Assembly: GCA_020638635.1 (NCBI GenBank) | Contig: JACKIE010000007.1 | Span: forward strand, 56,746-120,745 | From: Planctomycetota bacterium | Lineage (GTDB): Bacteria > Planctomycetota > UBA8742 > UBA2392 | Direction of reading: 5' to 3' | Length of the DNA: 64,000 bases | Part shown: piece by piece, positions 27,014 to 38,134 of the stretch | How positions within the stretch are numbered: the stretch's first letter is position 1 | Layout: the number at the start of each line of letters is the position of its first letter | Program-made: the position numbers and the translations under genes | The notes under the pieces: model-generated | What the model saw: only the letters and a program-made list of their open reading frames with translations | Told to the model about the DNA's origin: nothing | The model's database searches: none

Positions 27014-28843
27014 CTAGTCGCTTCCGGGCGCGGTTTCGGTTTCAACTCGGGGGCCGTCGCGAGGGATCTTGCTTGCATCAATCTCAATTTCCGCCGCGGG
27101 CTGTTCGTCGGTCAAAGTCACCAGTACTTGGTAACCGGCCAACCCGGGCCTGAAAGCCCTGACGACGTAGGTGCCCCGGTTTACACTGAGACCGGAGAAG
27201 ACGTGCGTGTCAGTACCATCCGTGGTTTGCGACTCTCCAGCGCCGCGCCGTGGTTTGCTGACATCCACCAGGAACTTCTCGCCGGCTGTCATGTTGGTGA
27301 ACTTAACGGTGATCTGTCCTTTCGCGGGCGCCACGACCACGTCACCCAGATCGACATGCACGCCTGGCATTGCCGACAGCCGTACCACCGTGCGTTCGTA
27401 CCCTTCTGCCTCTACGTAGAGTGTGTTGACCTCCTGCGGGATGCCGCTGAGCGTGACGACACCCTCCGTGTCACCCGGGGCGTCCTCGCCGTTTTTTGAG
27501 TGATCCTTTCGCCGCACAGCGCCATCGCGCTGATTTGCCAACAAACGTCCTCCCGTGCTTCGGACCAACCTCCAGTCAGGCATGCCGTGAAAGCGGGTCG
27601 TCACATAGCTGGGAAACACCGGTTCGCCTTTCTGGTTCACTACACGCAATCGAACCGACACAGGAGCAGTAATTTGGGGATCGAACTCGAACACCTCACC
27701 AGCCCCAACTGAAAATGTGTCGCTTTCCCACACCCCCAACGGTCCAGAGATCCGAACAATGTACTGAAAGCCCGGGATCAACGTGTAGTTGCGGTACTCG
27801 CGTCCCCACTTGGGAGGCTCCACCGGACTCCAATTGGCCTCTCCTGACATTCGAAGCTCCCATCCGTCGGCAGCATTAATCCCAGAAAGGTTTACGCACA
27901 CACCACCGCGCGGCTCTCCACCCTCCGGGACCAGCACACTCAAGGACCGCGCCTGTACATCGACTGACACATCAATTCCATATGGATTCACCCATCCGAA
28001 TCGGTAACCCACGGTGTTCACGGTAAGAGCTTCTGTGTCCTCTGGAATGTCGATGTATTGTGCTGAACCATCCAGGTCCAGCTCGAGATTGCCGAGATCT
28101 CTTTTCGGCGCTTGGTTTGCTGTCTTTTGTATTTGAGTCCAGAATGTTAAATGCACATGTCCTACGAATGGTTGACCATCGGAGTATCTCACATCAAGCA
28201 GAATACGCATGCTACGTTCAACTTCAACGCTCACATGCTTAGTGCTTTGTGTAACCTCGTAGGACGCCGCGTCGGGTATGTCCCGTCGAAACAGATTGTA
28301 TCCGTCGCCGGCAAGTCGCCAGATCATTGAAAGAGGCCGTACGAGAAGGATTCCGGGCACATCACTATCCTTCAACTCCACGACTAAGCATCCATCTCTG
28401 TCGGTGGTTGCGGATTGCCATTTTAGATGTCCTTCTCTGGATGCAGGGGAGCGACGCTGGACATACTCCGCGACCCTCTCATGCGTATACTCCACCCCGA
28501 TCCCGCGCACCGATCCGCCGCTCTGCGTGTGCAACCTGATCACGATACGAGTTGTCGACGCAGACTCGGCTCCCTCTTTTGCCGTGTTTCCAACCGACGC
28601 CGGGGAGATCTGGCTTGTTTCTTTGGGCCTTCCGCTGGACTGTTTGTATTGATCTGGTTTGTGCGGCGACTCAGCCGTCGCCCGTCGTGCTAGCTCATCG
28701 GGGCGTGCTACATTTACTTCCTGCTCTTTCCAAGGATAGCACATGAGCAAGAGCACTGCCGCAAGCAGCAGTACAATTCCTACCAGTGCCCGCAGTGCGT
28801 AGTTCCATGGTCGTCTTGTTTCTCCTGTCGACTGGGTCGTCAT
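27014..28843 (-). CDS. Membrane-anchored protein with carboxypeptidase-regulatory-like beta domains
   Basis: 609 residues with an N-terminal membrane helix (ALVGIVLLLAAVLLLMCY, about 19-36) and an extracytoplasmic rest. The C-terminal half shows regulatory-like beta folds (GVVTLSGIPQEVNTLYVEAEGYERTV; SGLSVNRGTYVVRAFRPG). It resembles in style the 897-residue protein at 56762 but is not a close copy. Base composition is clearly lower in G+C than in neighbouring genes. Function unknown; an envelope structural role is possible. Confidence 0.7.
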   Translation of the reverse strand: MTTQSTGETRRPWNYALRALVGIVLLLAAVLLLMCYPWKEQEVNVARPDELARRATAESPHKPDQYKQSSGRPKETSQISPASVGNTAKEGAESASTTRIVIRLHTQSGGSVRGIGVEYTHERVAEYVQRRSPASREGHLKWQSATTDRDGCLVVELKDSDVPGILLVRPLSMIWRLAGDGYNLFRRDIPDAASYEVTQSTKHVSVEVERSMRILLDVRYSDGQPFVGHVHLTFWTQIQKTANQAPKRDLGNLELDLDGSAQYIDIPEDTEALTVNTVGYRFGWVNPYGIDVSVDVQARSLSVLVPEGGEPRGGVCVNLSGINAADGWELRMSGEANWSPVEPPKWGREYRNYTLIPGFQYIVRISGPLGVWESDTFSVGAGEVFEFDPQITAPVSVRLRVVNQKGEPVFPSYVTTRFHGMPDWRLVRSTGGRLLANQRDGAVRRKDHSKNGEDAPGDTEGVVTLSGIPQEVNTLYVEAEGYERTVVRLSAMPGVHVDLGDVVVAPAKGQITVKFTNMTAGEKFLVDVSKPRRGAGESQTTDGTDTHVFSGLSVNRGTYVVRAFRPGLAGYQVLVTLTDEQPAAEIEIDASKIPRDGPRVETETAPGSD

Positions 28844-28883
28844 TCGAGTGCTGCTCCTTCATACTGGATATCGCATTGCTGCC

Positions 28884-29597
28884 TCAATTATCAAAGTACA
28901 AAGTCGCACCAATCTGAGTTCCAGGTGATCCTCCAATGTTATCCCACGCTTGTAGAGACCCCGTGCCCCACGATTCGCGCGTTTCACTGAACACTTCCAG
29001 TTCAGGACGATTTGTTCCGGCAAATGACCATACATACAGCTTGTAGTTTAGACTAAAGTAACTCTGGTTCGTTACCGTAACATCACCAGTAATTTGTTCA
29101 GCATCGCACCACAGCTCGTCCGAGTCTTCCTTCAAGAGTTCACATTCTTCATCATCGAAGACGGGGGTTGTGACGGACGTATCGAACATGGCCTCCGCAT
29201 AATTGCGAGCCTGATACACAGTACCGCTCTGCACATAATGATTGTCCAACCAAACATGTCCGACGGCCCATGTCTCCACGGAGTAGATCCAGTCGGGACG
29301 AGTTGCGCTGGAGATTGTGCCTGTGACAGTGTTTCCGTCATGCACTCCAGCGAAGCCGCACTTGTCTTTGTTCGCTTCTCCTGATACGTGCGCCCATGTC
29401 CAGACATCGGTTACTTCTGTATAGTCCTTTCTCAGGTCGATATCGACTTGATCGACCCAGCCGCAGTCGTCCAGCAACCCATCAGACTGGTTAGAAGACA
29501 CATTGTGGGTGAAGCCCCCGTTCGCCGTAACGTTGTTCGCAAGCAGAAACACCGCAAAGGCGATCGCGACCGACGTTACTCCCCAGTTCAAGCGCAT
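28884..29597 (-). CDS. Exported protein of unknown function, low GC
   Basis: 237 residues with a signal peptide (MRLNWGVTSVAIAFAVFLLA, then NNVTANG). The mature protein is acidic and beta-rich, with four cysteines (CGWVDQ, KCGFAG, ECELL, WCDAEQ) that could form disulfides. No known family is recognised. It is 40 bp upstream of the 609-residue gene in the same direction, so the two probably form one transcription unit. Its low G+C points to recent transfer. Confidence 0.65.
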   Translation of the reverse strand: MRLNWGVTSVAIAFAVFLLANNVTANGGFTHNVSSNQSDGLLDDCGWVDQVDIDLRKDYTEVTDVWTWAHVSGEANKDKCGFAGVHDGNTVTGTISSATRPDWIYSVETWAVGHVWLDNHYVQSGTVYQARNYAEAMFDTSVTTPVFDDEECELLKEDSDELWCDAEQITGDVTVTNQSYFSLNYKLYVWSFAGTNRPELEVFSETRESWGTGSLQAWDNIGGSPGTQIGATLYFDN

Positions 29598-29932
29598 ATA
29601 GCCCCCATTCTTACACGTGAAAAGATCAATGAACCCGGTGACTGTAAACCGGGGGGGGGGGTGCTGTCAATGAGTATCCTTTATGATTTAGCCTAAGTAT
29701 TTCTATATATTGTTTTGTAATGTATTGTAATGGCGTGTGATGCGGGATCGCCTTGGCAAGTTTTGGTCGCGCGGTGTTTGCTTTCGTTTCATGCTGCCAT
29801 TCCATCGAATGTTCACGAGTCTGGAATCCAAAACGCATGGAATCGCCGCGGGGATGTCCCCTTCCTGCTTCAGGCAGGTAGCGGTATGGCCCCGCGATCC
29901 TACAATCCGCCACGCGACGTGAGACCGAGCCC
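29598..29932. other. AT-rich divergent region with G11 tract
   Basis: The 335 bp between the low-GC gene and sucA contain a run of eleven G at 29651-29661 and an AT-rich stretch at about 29683-29735 that could hold the sucA promoter. No gene is supported. Poly-G runs of this length near a promoter can change length by slippage. Confidence 0.6.
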
Positions 29933-32683
29933 ATGGACAGCGAAAACATCGCCTACATCGAGTCCCTGTTTGAGGACTACAGCCGCGACCCGGCCTCCGT
30001 GCCGGTGCGCTGGCGCGAGTACTTCCAGACCCTGGGCGCCGAGCCCGTGCAACTGGGCCCCAGCTTCAAGCCGCGCAGCATTTTCAACCCGCCCTCGGTC
30101 ACCGTCGGCCCGGCCGGGGTCAGCGCCTTTGACGCCGCCGCCCTGCAGGAAAAAGTGGACCGCCTGATCCGCGTCTACCGCGCGCGCGGCCACCGCATCG
30201 CCCAAGTGGACCCGCTGGGCCGCGCCCTGCCGCGCATCCGCGAACTCGAGCTCGAGTACTTCGGCCTGCGCGAAGAAGACATGGACCGGCCGATCGTCAG
30301 CACCAGCATCGCCTACCCCGGCCTGAACACGCCGCGGAAGGTGCTGGATCTGCTGCAGGAGACCTACTGCCGCAGCATCGGCGTGCAGTTCATGCACATC
30401 GACGACCTTGAGGTCACCACCTGGATCGGCCAGCGCGTGGAAAGCAGCCGCAACCGCTGCGAGCTCACGCGCGACGAAAAGATCCGCATCTTCCGCCGCC
30501 TCAACGACGCGGTGACCTTCGAAAAGTTCCTGCAGACCAAGTACATCGGCAGCAAGAGCTTCTCGCTGGAAGGCGGCGAATCGCTGATCCCGCTGCTGGA
30601 CCTGGCGATCGAAAAAGCCTCCGAGCAGGGCGTGGTCGAGATCGTGATCGCCATGGCCCACCGCGGCCGCCTCAACGTGCTGGCCAACGTGATGGGCAAG
30701 ACGCCGCGCGAGATCTTCGCCGAGTTCGAGGATTTCGAGACCGAGACCGAACACGGCGACGTCAAGTACCACATGGGCTACAGCAACGACTGGGTGACCC
30801 AGGCCGGCAAGAGCGTGCACCTTTCGTTGTGCTTCAACCCCAGCCACCTAGAGTTCATCAATCCCATCGCGCTCGGCCGCGTGCGCGCCAAGCAGGACCG
30901 CGTGCGCGACTTCGACCGCCGCAAAGGCGCGGCGCTGGTCATCCACGGCGACGCCGCGCTGATCGGTGAGGGCGTGGTGCAGGAGACTTTCAACCTGTCC
31001 GAGCTGGGCGCCTACCACACCGGCGGCGCGATCCACATCGTGCTGAACAACCAGATCGGATTCACCACCCTGCCCGAGCAGAACCGCAGCAGCACCTACG
31101 CCACCGACATCGCCAAGATGCTGCAGATACCCATCTTCCACGTGAACGGCGAAGACCCCGAGGCCGTGGCCCAGGTGGTGCGCACGGCGCTGGATTTCCG
31201 CCAGAAGTTCCAGCGCGACGTGGTGATCGACATGTACTGCTATCGCCTGCGCGGTCACAACGAAGGGGACGAGCCCGCCTTCACCCAGCCCGTGATGTAC
31301 CGCGAGATCCGCCAGCGCGAGGAAGTGCGCGACCGCTACCTGCACCGCCTGCTGGAAAGCGGTGGCATCACCGAACGCGAGGCCGAGGAAATCCAGGCCC
31401 ACCCCAAGGCGTTCTTCGACGAAGAACTGCTGGCCGCGCGGCGCAAGAGCCGCATCATCAGCCGCAACCAGCTCGAGGTTGTCTGGAGCCCCTACAAGGG
31501 CGGCCTTGAGCCCGAGGGCGAACAGCCGGAAACCGGCGTGGCGCTGGACAAGCTGCAGGACTACCTGCGCGCCATGGCGAAAGTGCCGAGCGGCTTTCAC
31601 CTCCACCCCAAGCTCGAGCGCTTCGTGGCCGCGCGCAACGAAATGGCGGGCGGTGAAAAGCCGCTCGACTGGGGCGCCGGCGAGGCGCTGGCCTACGCCA
31701 GCCTGGCCGCCGAGGGCACGCGCGTGCGCTTGACGGGTCAAGACGCCGAACGCGGCACCTTCACCCACCGCCACAGCGTCTGGCACGACACCGAGAACGG
31801 CGCGGTGTATCGCCCGCTCGACCACGTGGAGCATGGCCAGGCCCAGGTCAACATCGTGAACAGCCCGCTCTCCGAAACCGCTGTGCTGGGCTTCGAGTAC
31901 GGCTACAGCCTCGATGCCCCGGACGTGCTGGTGATGTGGGAGGCCCAGTTCGGCGATTTCTGGAACGTGGCCCAGGTGATCGTGGACCAGTTCCTGGTAA
32001 GCGCCGAAGAGAAGTGGAATCGCCTCAGCGGCCTCGTGATGCTGCTGCCCCACGGCATGGAAGGCCAGGGGCCCGAGCACTCCAGCGGCCGCGTGGAGCG
32101 TTTCCTGAACCTGGCGGCCGACGACAACATCCAGGTCTGCAACGTGACCACGCCGGCGCAATTCTTTCATCTGATCCGGCGCCAGATGCGACGCAACTGG
32201 CTGAAGCCGCTGATCGTGATGACGCCCAAGAGCCTGCTGCGCCACCCGGAGTGCGTGTCGCCGCTGAAGGATTTCAGCGAGGGGCGTTTCCAGAAGTTCA
32301 TTCCCGACGACTGGGCAGACGCCAAGCCCTCGCGGTTGCTGATCTGCACCGGCAAGGTCTACTACGACCTGGACGCCGCGCGCAAAGAGCAAGGCCGCAA
32401 GGATGTGGCGATCGTGCGCCTGGAGCAGTTGTATCCGCTCCAGGACGCGACGCTGCACGAAATCGTGAACCGCTACCCGCCAGGCACGCCGGTTTACTGG
32501 GTACAGGAAGAGCACGAGAACATGGGCCCCTGCATCCACATGCGCATGTGCTGGGAGCGAGCCTTTGCAGGCGAACGCAAGCTGGAGTGGATCGCCCGCA
32601 GCATCGCGGCCAGCCCCGCCACAGGCTCACCGCGCCGGCACAAGAAAGAACAGGCTGACCTGGTGGCAAGGGCATTGGGGTAG
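29933..32683 (+). CDS. sucA: 2-oxoglutarate dehydrogenase E1 component
   Basis: 916 residues, near the usual 930. The thiamine-diphosphate enzyme decarboxylates 2-oxoglutarate and passes the succinyl group to E2 lipoate. Visible markers are the N-terminal [96 protein letters not shown] and the [14 protein letters not shown] block (here [15 protein letters not shown]). First gene of a complete sucA-sucB-lpd operon. Confidence 0.96.
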   Translation: MDSENIAYIESLFEDYSRDPASVPVRWREYFQTLGAEPVQLGPSFKPRSIFNPPSVTVGPAGVSAFDAAALQEKVDRLIRVYRARGHRIAQVDPLGRALPRIRELELEYFGLREEDMDRPIVSTSIAYPGLNTPRKVLDLLQETYCRSIGVQFMHIDDLEVTTWIGQRVESSRNRCELTRDEKIRIFRRLNDAVTFEKFLQTKYIGSKSFSLEGGESLIPLLDLAIEKASEQGVVEIVIAMAHRGRLNVLANVMGKTPREIFAEFEDFETETEHGDVKYHMGYSNDWVTQAGKSVHLSLCFNPSHLEFINPIALGRVRAKQDRVRDFDRRKGAALVIHGDAALIGEGVVQETFNLSELGAYHTGGAIHIVLNNQIGFTTLPEQNRSSTYATDIAKMLQIPIFHVNGEDPEAVAQVVRTALDFRQKFQRDVVIDMYCYRLRGHNEGDEPAFTQPVMYREIRQREEVRDRYLHRLLESGGITEREAEEIQAHPKAFFDEELLAARRKSRIISRNQLEVVWSPYKGGLEPEGEQPETGVALDKLQDYLRAMAKVPSGFHLHPKLERFVAARNEMAGGEKPLDWGAGEALAYASLAAEGTRVRLTGQDAERGTFTHRHSVWHDTENGAVYRPLDHVEHGQAQVNIVNSPLSETAVLGFEYGYSLDAPDVLVMWEAQFGDFWNVAQVIVDQFLVSAEEKWNRLSGLVMLLPHGMEGQGPEHSSGRVERFLNLAADDNIQVCNVTTPAQFFHLIRRQMRRNWLKPLIVMTPKSLLRHPECVSPLKDFSEGRFQKFIPDDWADAKPSRLLICTGKVYYDLDAARKEQGRKDVAIVRLEQLYPLQDATLHEIVNRYPPGTPVYWVQEEHENMGPCIHMRMCWERAFAGERKLEWIARSIAASPATGSPRRHKKEQADLVARALG

Positions 32684-32715
32684 GACGGCAGAGAACAGGA
32701 CAAGCGGACAACGCC

Positions 32716-33894
32716 ATGGCAATCGAACTTAAAATCCCCAGCGTCGGTGAGAGCATCACCGAGGTCATCATTGGCACCTGGATCAAGCACGAGGGCGACG
32801 CCGTCGAAACCGACGAGCCCATCGTCGAAATCGACTCCGACAAGGCCAGCCAGGAACTCGGCGCGCCGGCCGGCGGTGTCATCAAACAGCTGCTTAAAAA
32901 GGAAGGCGACACCGCCCAGGTAGGCGAAGTCATCGCCCTGATCGAAGAAAACGGCAAGCAGAAGCCCCGCGCGAAAGCCCGGGGAGACGCGGGCCCCAAG
33001 CCCGCGTCAACGCAACCGGCCCCCGCCGAACCCCGCGTGATGCCGGCCGCCAGACGCATGCTGGACGAAAACAAGCTCAGCCCGGCCGAGGTCACGCCCA
33101 GCGGCCCCGGCGGCCGTGTGTTAAAGGAAGACGTGCAGCGCGCGCTGGCGGGCAAGGCGGAAAGCGCGGGCAAGCTGCCCGCGCCACAGGGCTTGCGCGA
33201 GACTGAAACCGTACGCATGTCTACCCTGCGCAAACGCCTCGCCCAGCGCCTGGTGGAGGTGCAGCAGACGGCGGCGATCCTCACAACTTTCAACGAAGTC
33301 GACATGGGCGCGGTGATGCAGCTGCGCGCCCAGCACAAGGACGCCTTCCAGCACAAGCACGGCGTCAAGCTCGGCTTCATGTCGTTCTTCGTGAAGGCGG
33401 CCGTGGATGCCCTGCGCCTCGTCCCGCAGGTGAACGGGCGCATTGAGGGCGACAACATCGTCTACCACAACTACCAGGACATCGGCGTCGCCGTGGGCGG
33501 CGGGCGCGGCCTGGTGGTACCGGTGCTGCGCAACGCCGAGCGTATGAGCTTCGCGGAGATTGAGCTGGCGATCGCCGATTTCGGCCGCCGCGCCCAGAGC
33601 AACGAGATCACGCCCGACGAGATGCAGGGCGGCACCTTCACCATCAGCAACGGCGGCGTGTACGGCAGCCTGCTCAGCACGCCGATCCTGAACCCGCCCC
33701 AGAGCGGCATCCTGGGCATGCACGCGATCCAGGACCGGCCCATGGCGGTCAACGGCCAGGTGGTCATCCGCCCCATGATGTACGTGGCCCTGAGCTACGA
33801 CCACCGCATCATCGACGGCCGCGAGGCGGTAACGTTCCTGAAGCGCATCAAGGAATGCGTGGAAGACCCGACGCGGATGCTGATGGAGATATGA
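32716..33894 (+). CDS. sucB: Dihydrolipoamide succinyltransferase (2-oxoglutarate dehydrogenase E2)
   Basis: 392 residues in the order lipoyl domain, E3-binding domain, catalytic domain. The lipoyl lysine is in [15 protein letters not shown] (about residue 43). The peripheral subunit-binding domain is [32 protein letters not shown]. The catalytic core ends with the histidine in [14 protein letters not shown]. The start is 32 bp after the sucA stop. It is linked to lpd through a word-repeat hairpin. Confidence 0.96.
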   Translation: MAIELKIPSVGESITEVIIGTWIKHEGDAVETDEPIVEIDSDKASQELGAPAGGVIKQLLKKEGDTAQVGEVIALIEENGKQKPRAKARGDAGPKPASTQPAPAEPRVMPAARRMLDENKLSPAEVTPSGPGGRVLKEDVQRALAGKAESAGKLPAPQGLRETETVRMSTLRKRLAQRLVEVQQTAAILTTFNEVDMGAVMQLRAQHKDAFQHKHGVKLGFMSFFVKAAVDALRLVPQVNGRIEGDNIVYHNYQDIGVAVGGGRGLVVPVLRNAERMSFAEIELAIADFGRRAQSNEITPDEMQGGTFTISNGGVYGSLLSTPILNPPQSGILGMHAIQDRPMAVNGQVVIRPMMYVALSYDHRIIDGREAVTFLKRIKECVEDPTRMLMEI

Positions 33895-33897
33895 AAA

Positions 33898-33987
33898 CAG
33901 GTTGTAGGTTTCAGGTTGTAGGTTGTAGGGGCCTGAAGCCGCACGCTCGAACTGCCCTACAACCTACCACCTACTCCCTACAACCTG
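33898..33987. repeat. Tandem-word hairpin, word CAGGTTGTAGG
   Basis: The left arm has ACAGGTTGTAGG, TTTCAGGTTGTAGG and TTGTAGGGG. The right arm has CCCTACAACCTACC, ACCTACT and CCCTACAACCTG, ending at 33987. The element fills nearly the whole sucB-lpd spacer and ends at the base before the lpd ATG (33988). Confidence 0.8.
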
Positions 33988-35364
<1,377 letters not shown>

Positions 35365-35366
35365 TG

Positions 35367-35395
35367 AAACTGGTGCCCCGGCCGGAAGGCCGGGG
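35367..35395. repeat. REP hairpin AAACTGGTG-CCCCGGCC
   Basis: Same element as at 20742: AAACTGGTG leader, stem CCCCGGCC/GGCCGGGG, loop GGAA. It lies 2 bp after the lpd stop and can terminate the operon. Confidence 0.75.
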
Positions 35396-35456
35396 CGTCC
35401 TTGGCTGACTTGACCATTGTGCGTAACCGCACCGTGTTTCCGCACGGGGCACAAGT

Positions 35457-37346
35457 TCAGTTTGTGACGACGCGCGGGATGTAGATGTCGTAGGCGTCGA
35501 GCATTTTGGCGCGGTTGTCCTCTGTGATGGTTACGTAATCGCGGATGGACTTCACCAGCCGGGCTGTGGCGCGGGCGGCCGTTAGCCCCTGGTCGAAGGT
35601 GTAGAACCGGACGTCGCTCTTCTTCACCGCGCCGCAGATTTCCGCCACGTCACTCTGCCAGGTGTCCAGCAGCGGGCTCAGCGCAGGCAGCTGGTCTTCC
35701 CCAATGGCGTACTGCTTCACCAGCGTGTCCTGCAGCTTGGCGCGGATTTCGCCGATGTCCGCGCCGGTCAGGATCGGCGAGGTGTGAATCAGCATCAGCG
35801 TCGGGCAGTACAGGTCCACGAACGCCACGTGCAGCCACTTGGAATCCACCAGGTAGTCGCGTTGCTCGGCGCTCAGCACGTCCCACACGGCGTCCACGAA
35901 CACGCCCTTGAGCGCGTATTCGTCGGCCATCTTCTCGCAGCGCGGTGTATTGGCGTCGTACTTTTTCTGCGCGGCCTCGTAATCGCTTTCCCACTGCAGG
36001 CCCAGCTTCTCGATCTGCGCGCGCTGTTGCTCGGTCAGCGGCAGGCCCGCCAGCTTCAGCTCACTGGCGACCAGGTTGCTGTGGCTGATCGGGTGGGTCA
36101 GCTCGCCGTTGTGCTTGGCCCAGCTCGGCAGCACCTTGAGCGTTTTGTACTCGTACTTCCGCATGATCTCGGTGTTCTGCTGCAGCCGGATGTAAAGCTC
36201 GTCGGGCACCGGCTCGCCGGCCACCTGCTTCTCGCGGATCTGCCGCAGGGTGGTGATCACTTCGTGCGACGCGGCCGCCAGCTCTTTCCAGTTCGAGCCG
36301 GTCACACCCTCGATCTGCCCGTGCTTGCCGAAAGTGAAGGTCGGCCCGCGCTCGGCCTGCTCGAGGCGGATGGGCGCCAGCTCGGCCTCCAGCTTATCGA
36401 CTTCCGCCACGGCCGTGTCGCGCTCGGTTTCCAGCGTCTTCAGCCTGGCGCGCAGCTTGTCGGCCTCATCACGGGCCTTCTTCCCATCGGCGCGGGCGGT
36501 TTCCAGCTCGGCGGCGGTGTCCTCTCCAGCCGCGGGCCGTTCACGATTGGGCATCCGCAACGGATCGGCGTCTTCGCCGCCGGCGTCCATGGTCGGCGTG
36601 ACCGAAACTTCCGGCCGCGGCGGCGGGTCCGAGATGCTTGAGGTGATGAGTGCCCCGCCGCCGAGGCCGATGCCCAGCGCCACGACCATGCCCGCGATTG
36701 CCAGTGATTTCTTCATCAGTAGTGCTCCTGTCGCGACGCCGCCCGCCGCGCCTTCCGTGATTGTCGCGAGCGCCGCCGCCTTCCACGCGGCCATCGCCCC
36801 CTCCCACCCTCCGGGCGGAATGGCCAGTGGCGCGGCGGCGAGGCTCGCGAGCATGGTCTCGCCCTTGCTGCCCAGGCGCCCGCGGAGACGTTCCAGCCCG
36901 CGCGAGACGTGGCTGCTGAGCGTCTTGACCGGCATGCCCAAAGCCTGTGCGGCCTCGGCGTGCGTCAAGCCGTTGAGCTGCGTCAGCACAATCGCCTCGC
37001 GCTCGGCCTCGGGCAGGGTGTCCAGCGCGCCGCGCAGATGCTCGGCGTTTTCGTTGCGCGTGGCCTGCGCGGCCGGGTCGGGCCCGGGGTCTGGCATGGC
37101 GTTCTCCTGCTCGGAGGGCGTGGGCTTGTGCTTGCGCCGGGCGTTGCGGGCCTCGTTGATCACCACCTGGCGGAACCAGGGCCAGGGGTCGTCGGCGGGG
37201 ATCGCGCCGGGCTTGGCCGCGGCCACCACGAAGGCCTGCTGCACCACGTCAAAGGCCTCGTGGGCGTCGCCCAGCCAGTGCAGGGCCACGCGCCAGGCGC
37301 GCTCGGCGCAGGTGTTGAAGCAGTTTTCCAGGCGTTCACGCCCCAT
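35457..37346 (-). CDS. ECF-type sigma factor fused to a membrane helix and large C-terminal domain
   Basis: 629 residues. Residues 1-75 match sigma region 2 (AFDVVQQAFVVAAAK, DPWPWFRQVVINEARNARR). Residues 105-160 match region 4 (LDTLPEAEREAIVLTQLNGLTHAEAAQALGMPVKTLSSHVSRGLERL). A membrane helix lies near 215-236 (IAGMVVALGIGLGGGALI). Then comes a coiled coil (about 265-325) and a helical exported domain with EQQRAQIEKLGLQWES and LSAEQRDYLV, which recall Spy/CpxP-like chaperone or sensor proteins. The predicted topology ties the sigma domain to an envelope domain in one chain. Promoter targets unknown. Confidence 0.85.
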   Translation of the reverse strand: MGRERLENCFNTCAERAWRVALHWLGDAHEAFDVVQQAFVVAAAKPGAIPADDPWPWFRQVVINEARNARRKHKPTPSEQENAMPDPGPDPAAQATRNENAEHLRGALDTLPEAEREAIVLTQLNGLTHAEAAQALGMPVKTLSSHVSRGLERLRGRLGSKGETMLASLAAAPLAIPPGGWEGAMAAWKAAALATITEGAAGGVATGALLMKKSLAIAGMVVALGIGLGGGALITSSISDPPPRPEVSVTPTMDAGGEDADPLRMPNRERPAAGEDTAAELETARADGKKARDEADKLRARLKTLETERDTAVAEVDKLEAELAPIRLEQAERGPTFTFGKHGQIEGVTGSNWKELAAASHEVITTLRQIREKQVAGEPVPDELYIRLQQNTEIMRKYEYKTLKVLPSWAKHNGELTHPISHSNLVASELKLAGLPLTEQQRAQIEKLGLQWESDYEAAQKKYDANTPRCEKMADEYALKGVFVDAVWDVLSAEQRDYLVDSKWLHVAFVDLYCPTLMLIHTSPILTGADIGEIRAKLQDTLVKQYAIGEDQLPALSPLLDTWQSDVAEICGAVKKSDVRFYTFDQGLTAARATARLVKSIRDYVTITEDNRAKMLDAYDIYIPRVVTN

Positions 37347-37416
37347 GTGCCGTCCTGCTGTTAACCGTCGCGAAGCTTCAGCTTACCCGCAGAAAAACGT
37401 CGGGCGAAACCAAAGC

Positions 37417-37434
37417 CCCGGGTTTGCACCCGGG
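37417..37434. terminator. Hairpin CCCGGGT-TTGC-ACCCGGG
   Basis: A perfect 7 bp stem between the sigma fusion start and the glycosylase stop. It is of the same general class as the other CCCCGG hairpins and probably ends the glycosylase transcript. Confidence 0.5.
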
Positions 37435-37442
37435 ACTCCTGT

Positions 37443-38063
37443 TCAGCTGTCTGTGGCGCGCCAGCAGTACCAGGAGCCTACGGTTCTGAACGGGCGCCAG
37501 CGTTCGGCGTGCTCGGTCAGCTCATCCGGCGTGGGCAGTTCGGGCAGCTTGTGCGCGATTGCGAAGCCCTTGCGCACGCCCAGGTCGTGCACCGGCAGCA
37601 CGTCCGGGCGGCCCAGCTGAAAGATCAGCAGCATCTCCACGGTCCAGCGACCCACGCCGTGCACGGCCGTGAGGCGCTCGATGATCTCGGCGTCGTCCAT
37701 GCGCCGCAGCCTGGCGAAGCCCGGCACCTCACCGTCCACGGCGCGCGCGGCCAGGTCGCGCAGGGCTTTCATCTTCCCGCCCGAGACGCCCGCGCCGCGG
37801 ATCTGCCCGTCGGTCAGCTTCAGCAGCTTCTCGGCCGTGGCTGCGCCCTTGAACTGCGCGAGCAGCCGGCCGTGGATGGTGCCTGCCGCCTTGCCGCTGA
37901 GCTGCTGGTAGATGATAGCGCGCATCAGTGCATGGAAGGGGCTGCGCAGGGGGCGCGGCTCGAGACGCAATTCCCCGTGGCGGCGGATCAGCGCGCCGAT
38001 GCGCTTGTCGCGCTTGCCTACGTGCGCGGCCGCGGAGTCCCAGTCGAAGTCGAGTTTGCTCAT
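37443..38063 (-). CDS. DNA-3-methyladenine glycosylase II-like (HhH-GPD)
   Basis: 206 residues from the ATG at 38063, which has a GGGG ribosome-binding site; the upstream 47 codons of the frame overlap the divergent gene and are rejected. The helix-hairpin-helix and catalytic block is LTAVHGVGRWTVEMLLIF, followed by PVHDLGVRKG, which carries the catalytic aspartate. FHALMRAIIYQQLSGKAA is the usual AlkA-type helix. It removes alkylated purines in base excision repair. Confidence 0.9.
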   Translation of the reverse strand: MSKLDFDWDSAAAHVGKRDKRIGALIRRHGELRLEPRPLRSPFHALMRAIIYQQLSGKAAGTIHGRLLAQFKGAATAEKLLKLTDGQIRGAGVSGGKMKALRDLAARAVDGEVPGFARLRRMDDAEIIERLTAVHGVGRWTVEMLLIFQLGRPDVLPVHDLGVRKGFAIAHKLPELPTPDELTEHAERWRPFRTVGSWYCWRATDS

Positions 38064-38134
38064 GTTTCCCCATCCCGGGCTGTGTTTACGCGCCCGCCAA
38101 AGCATACTGCAAACGGCGACGCATAGAGGAAGCC

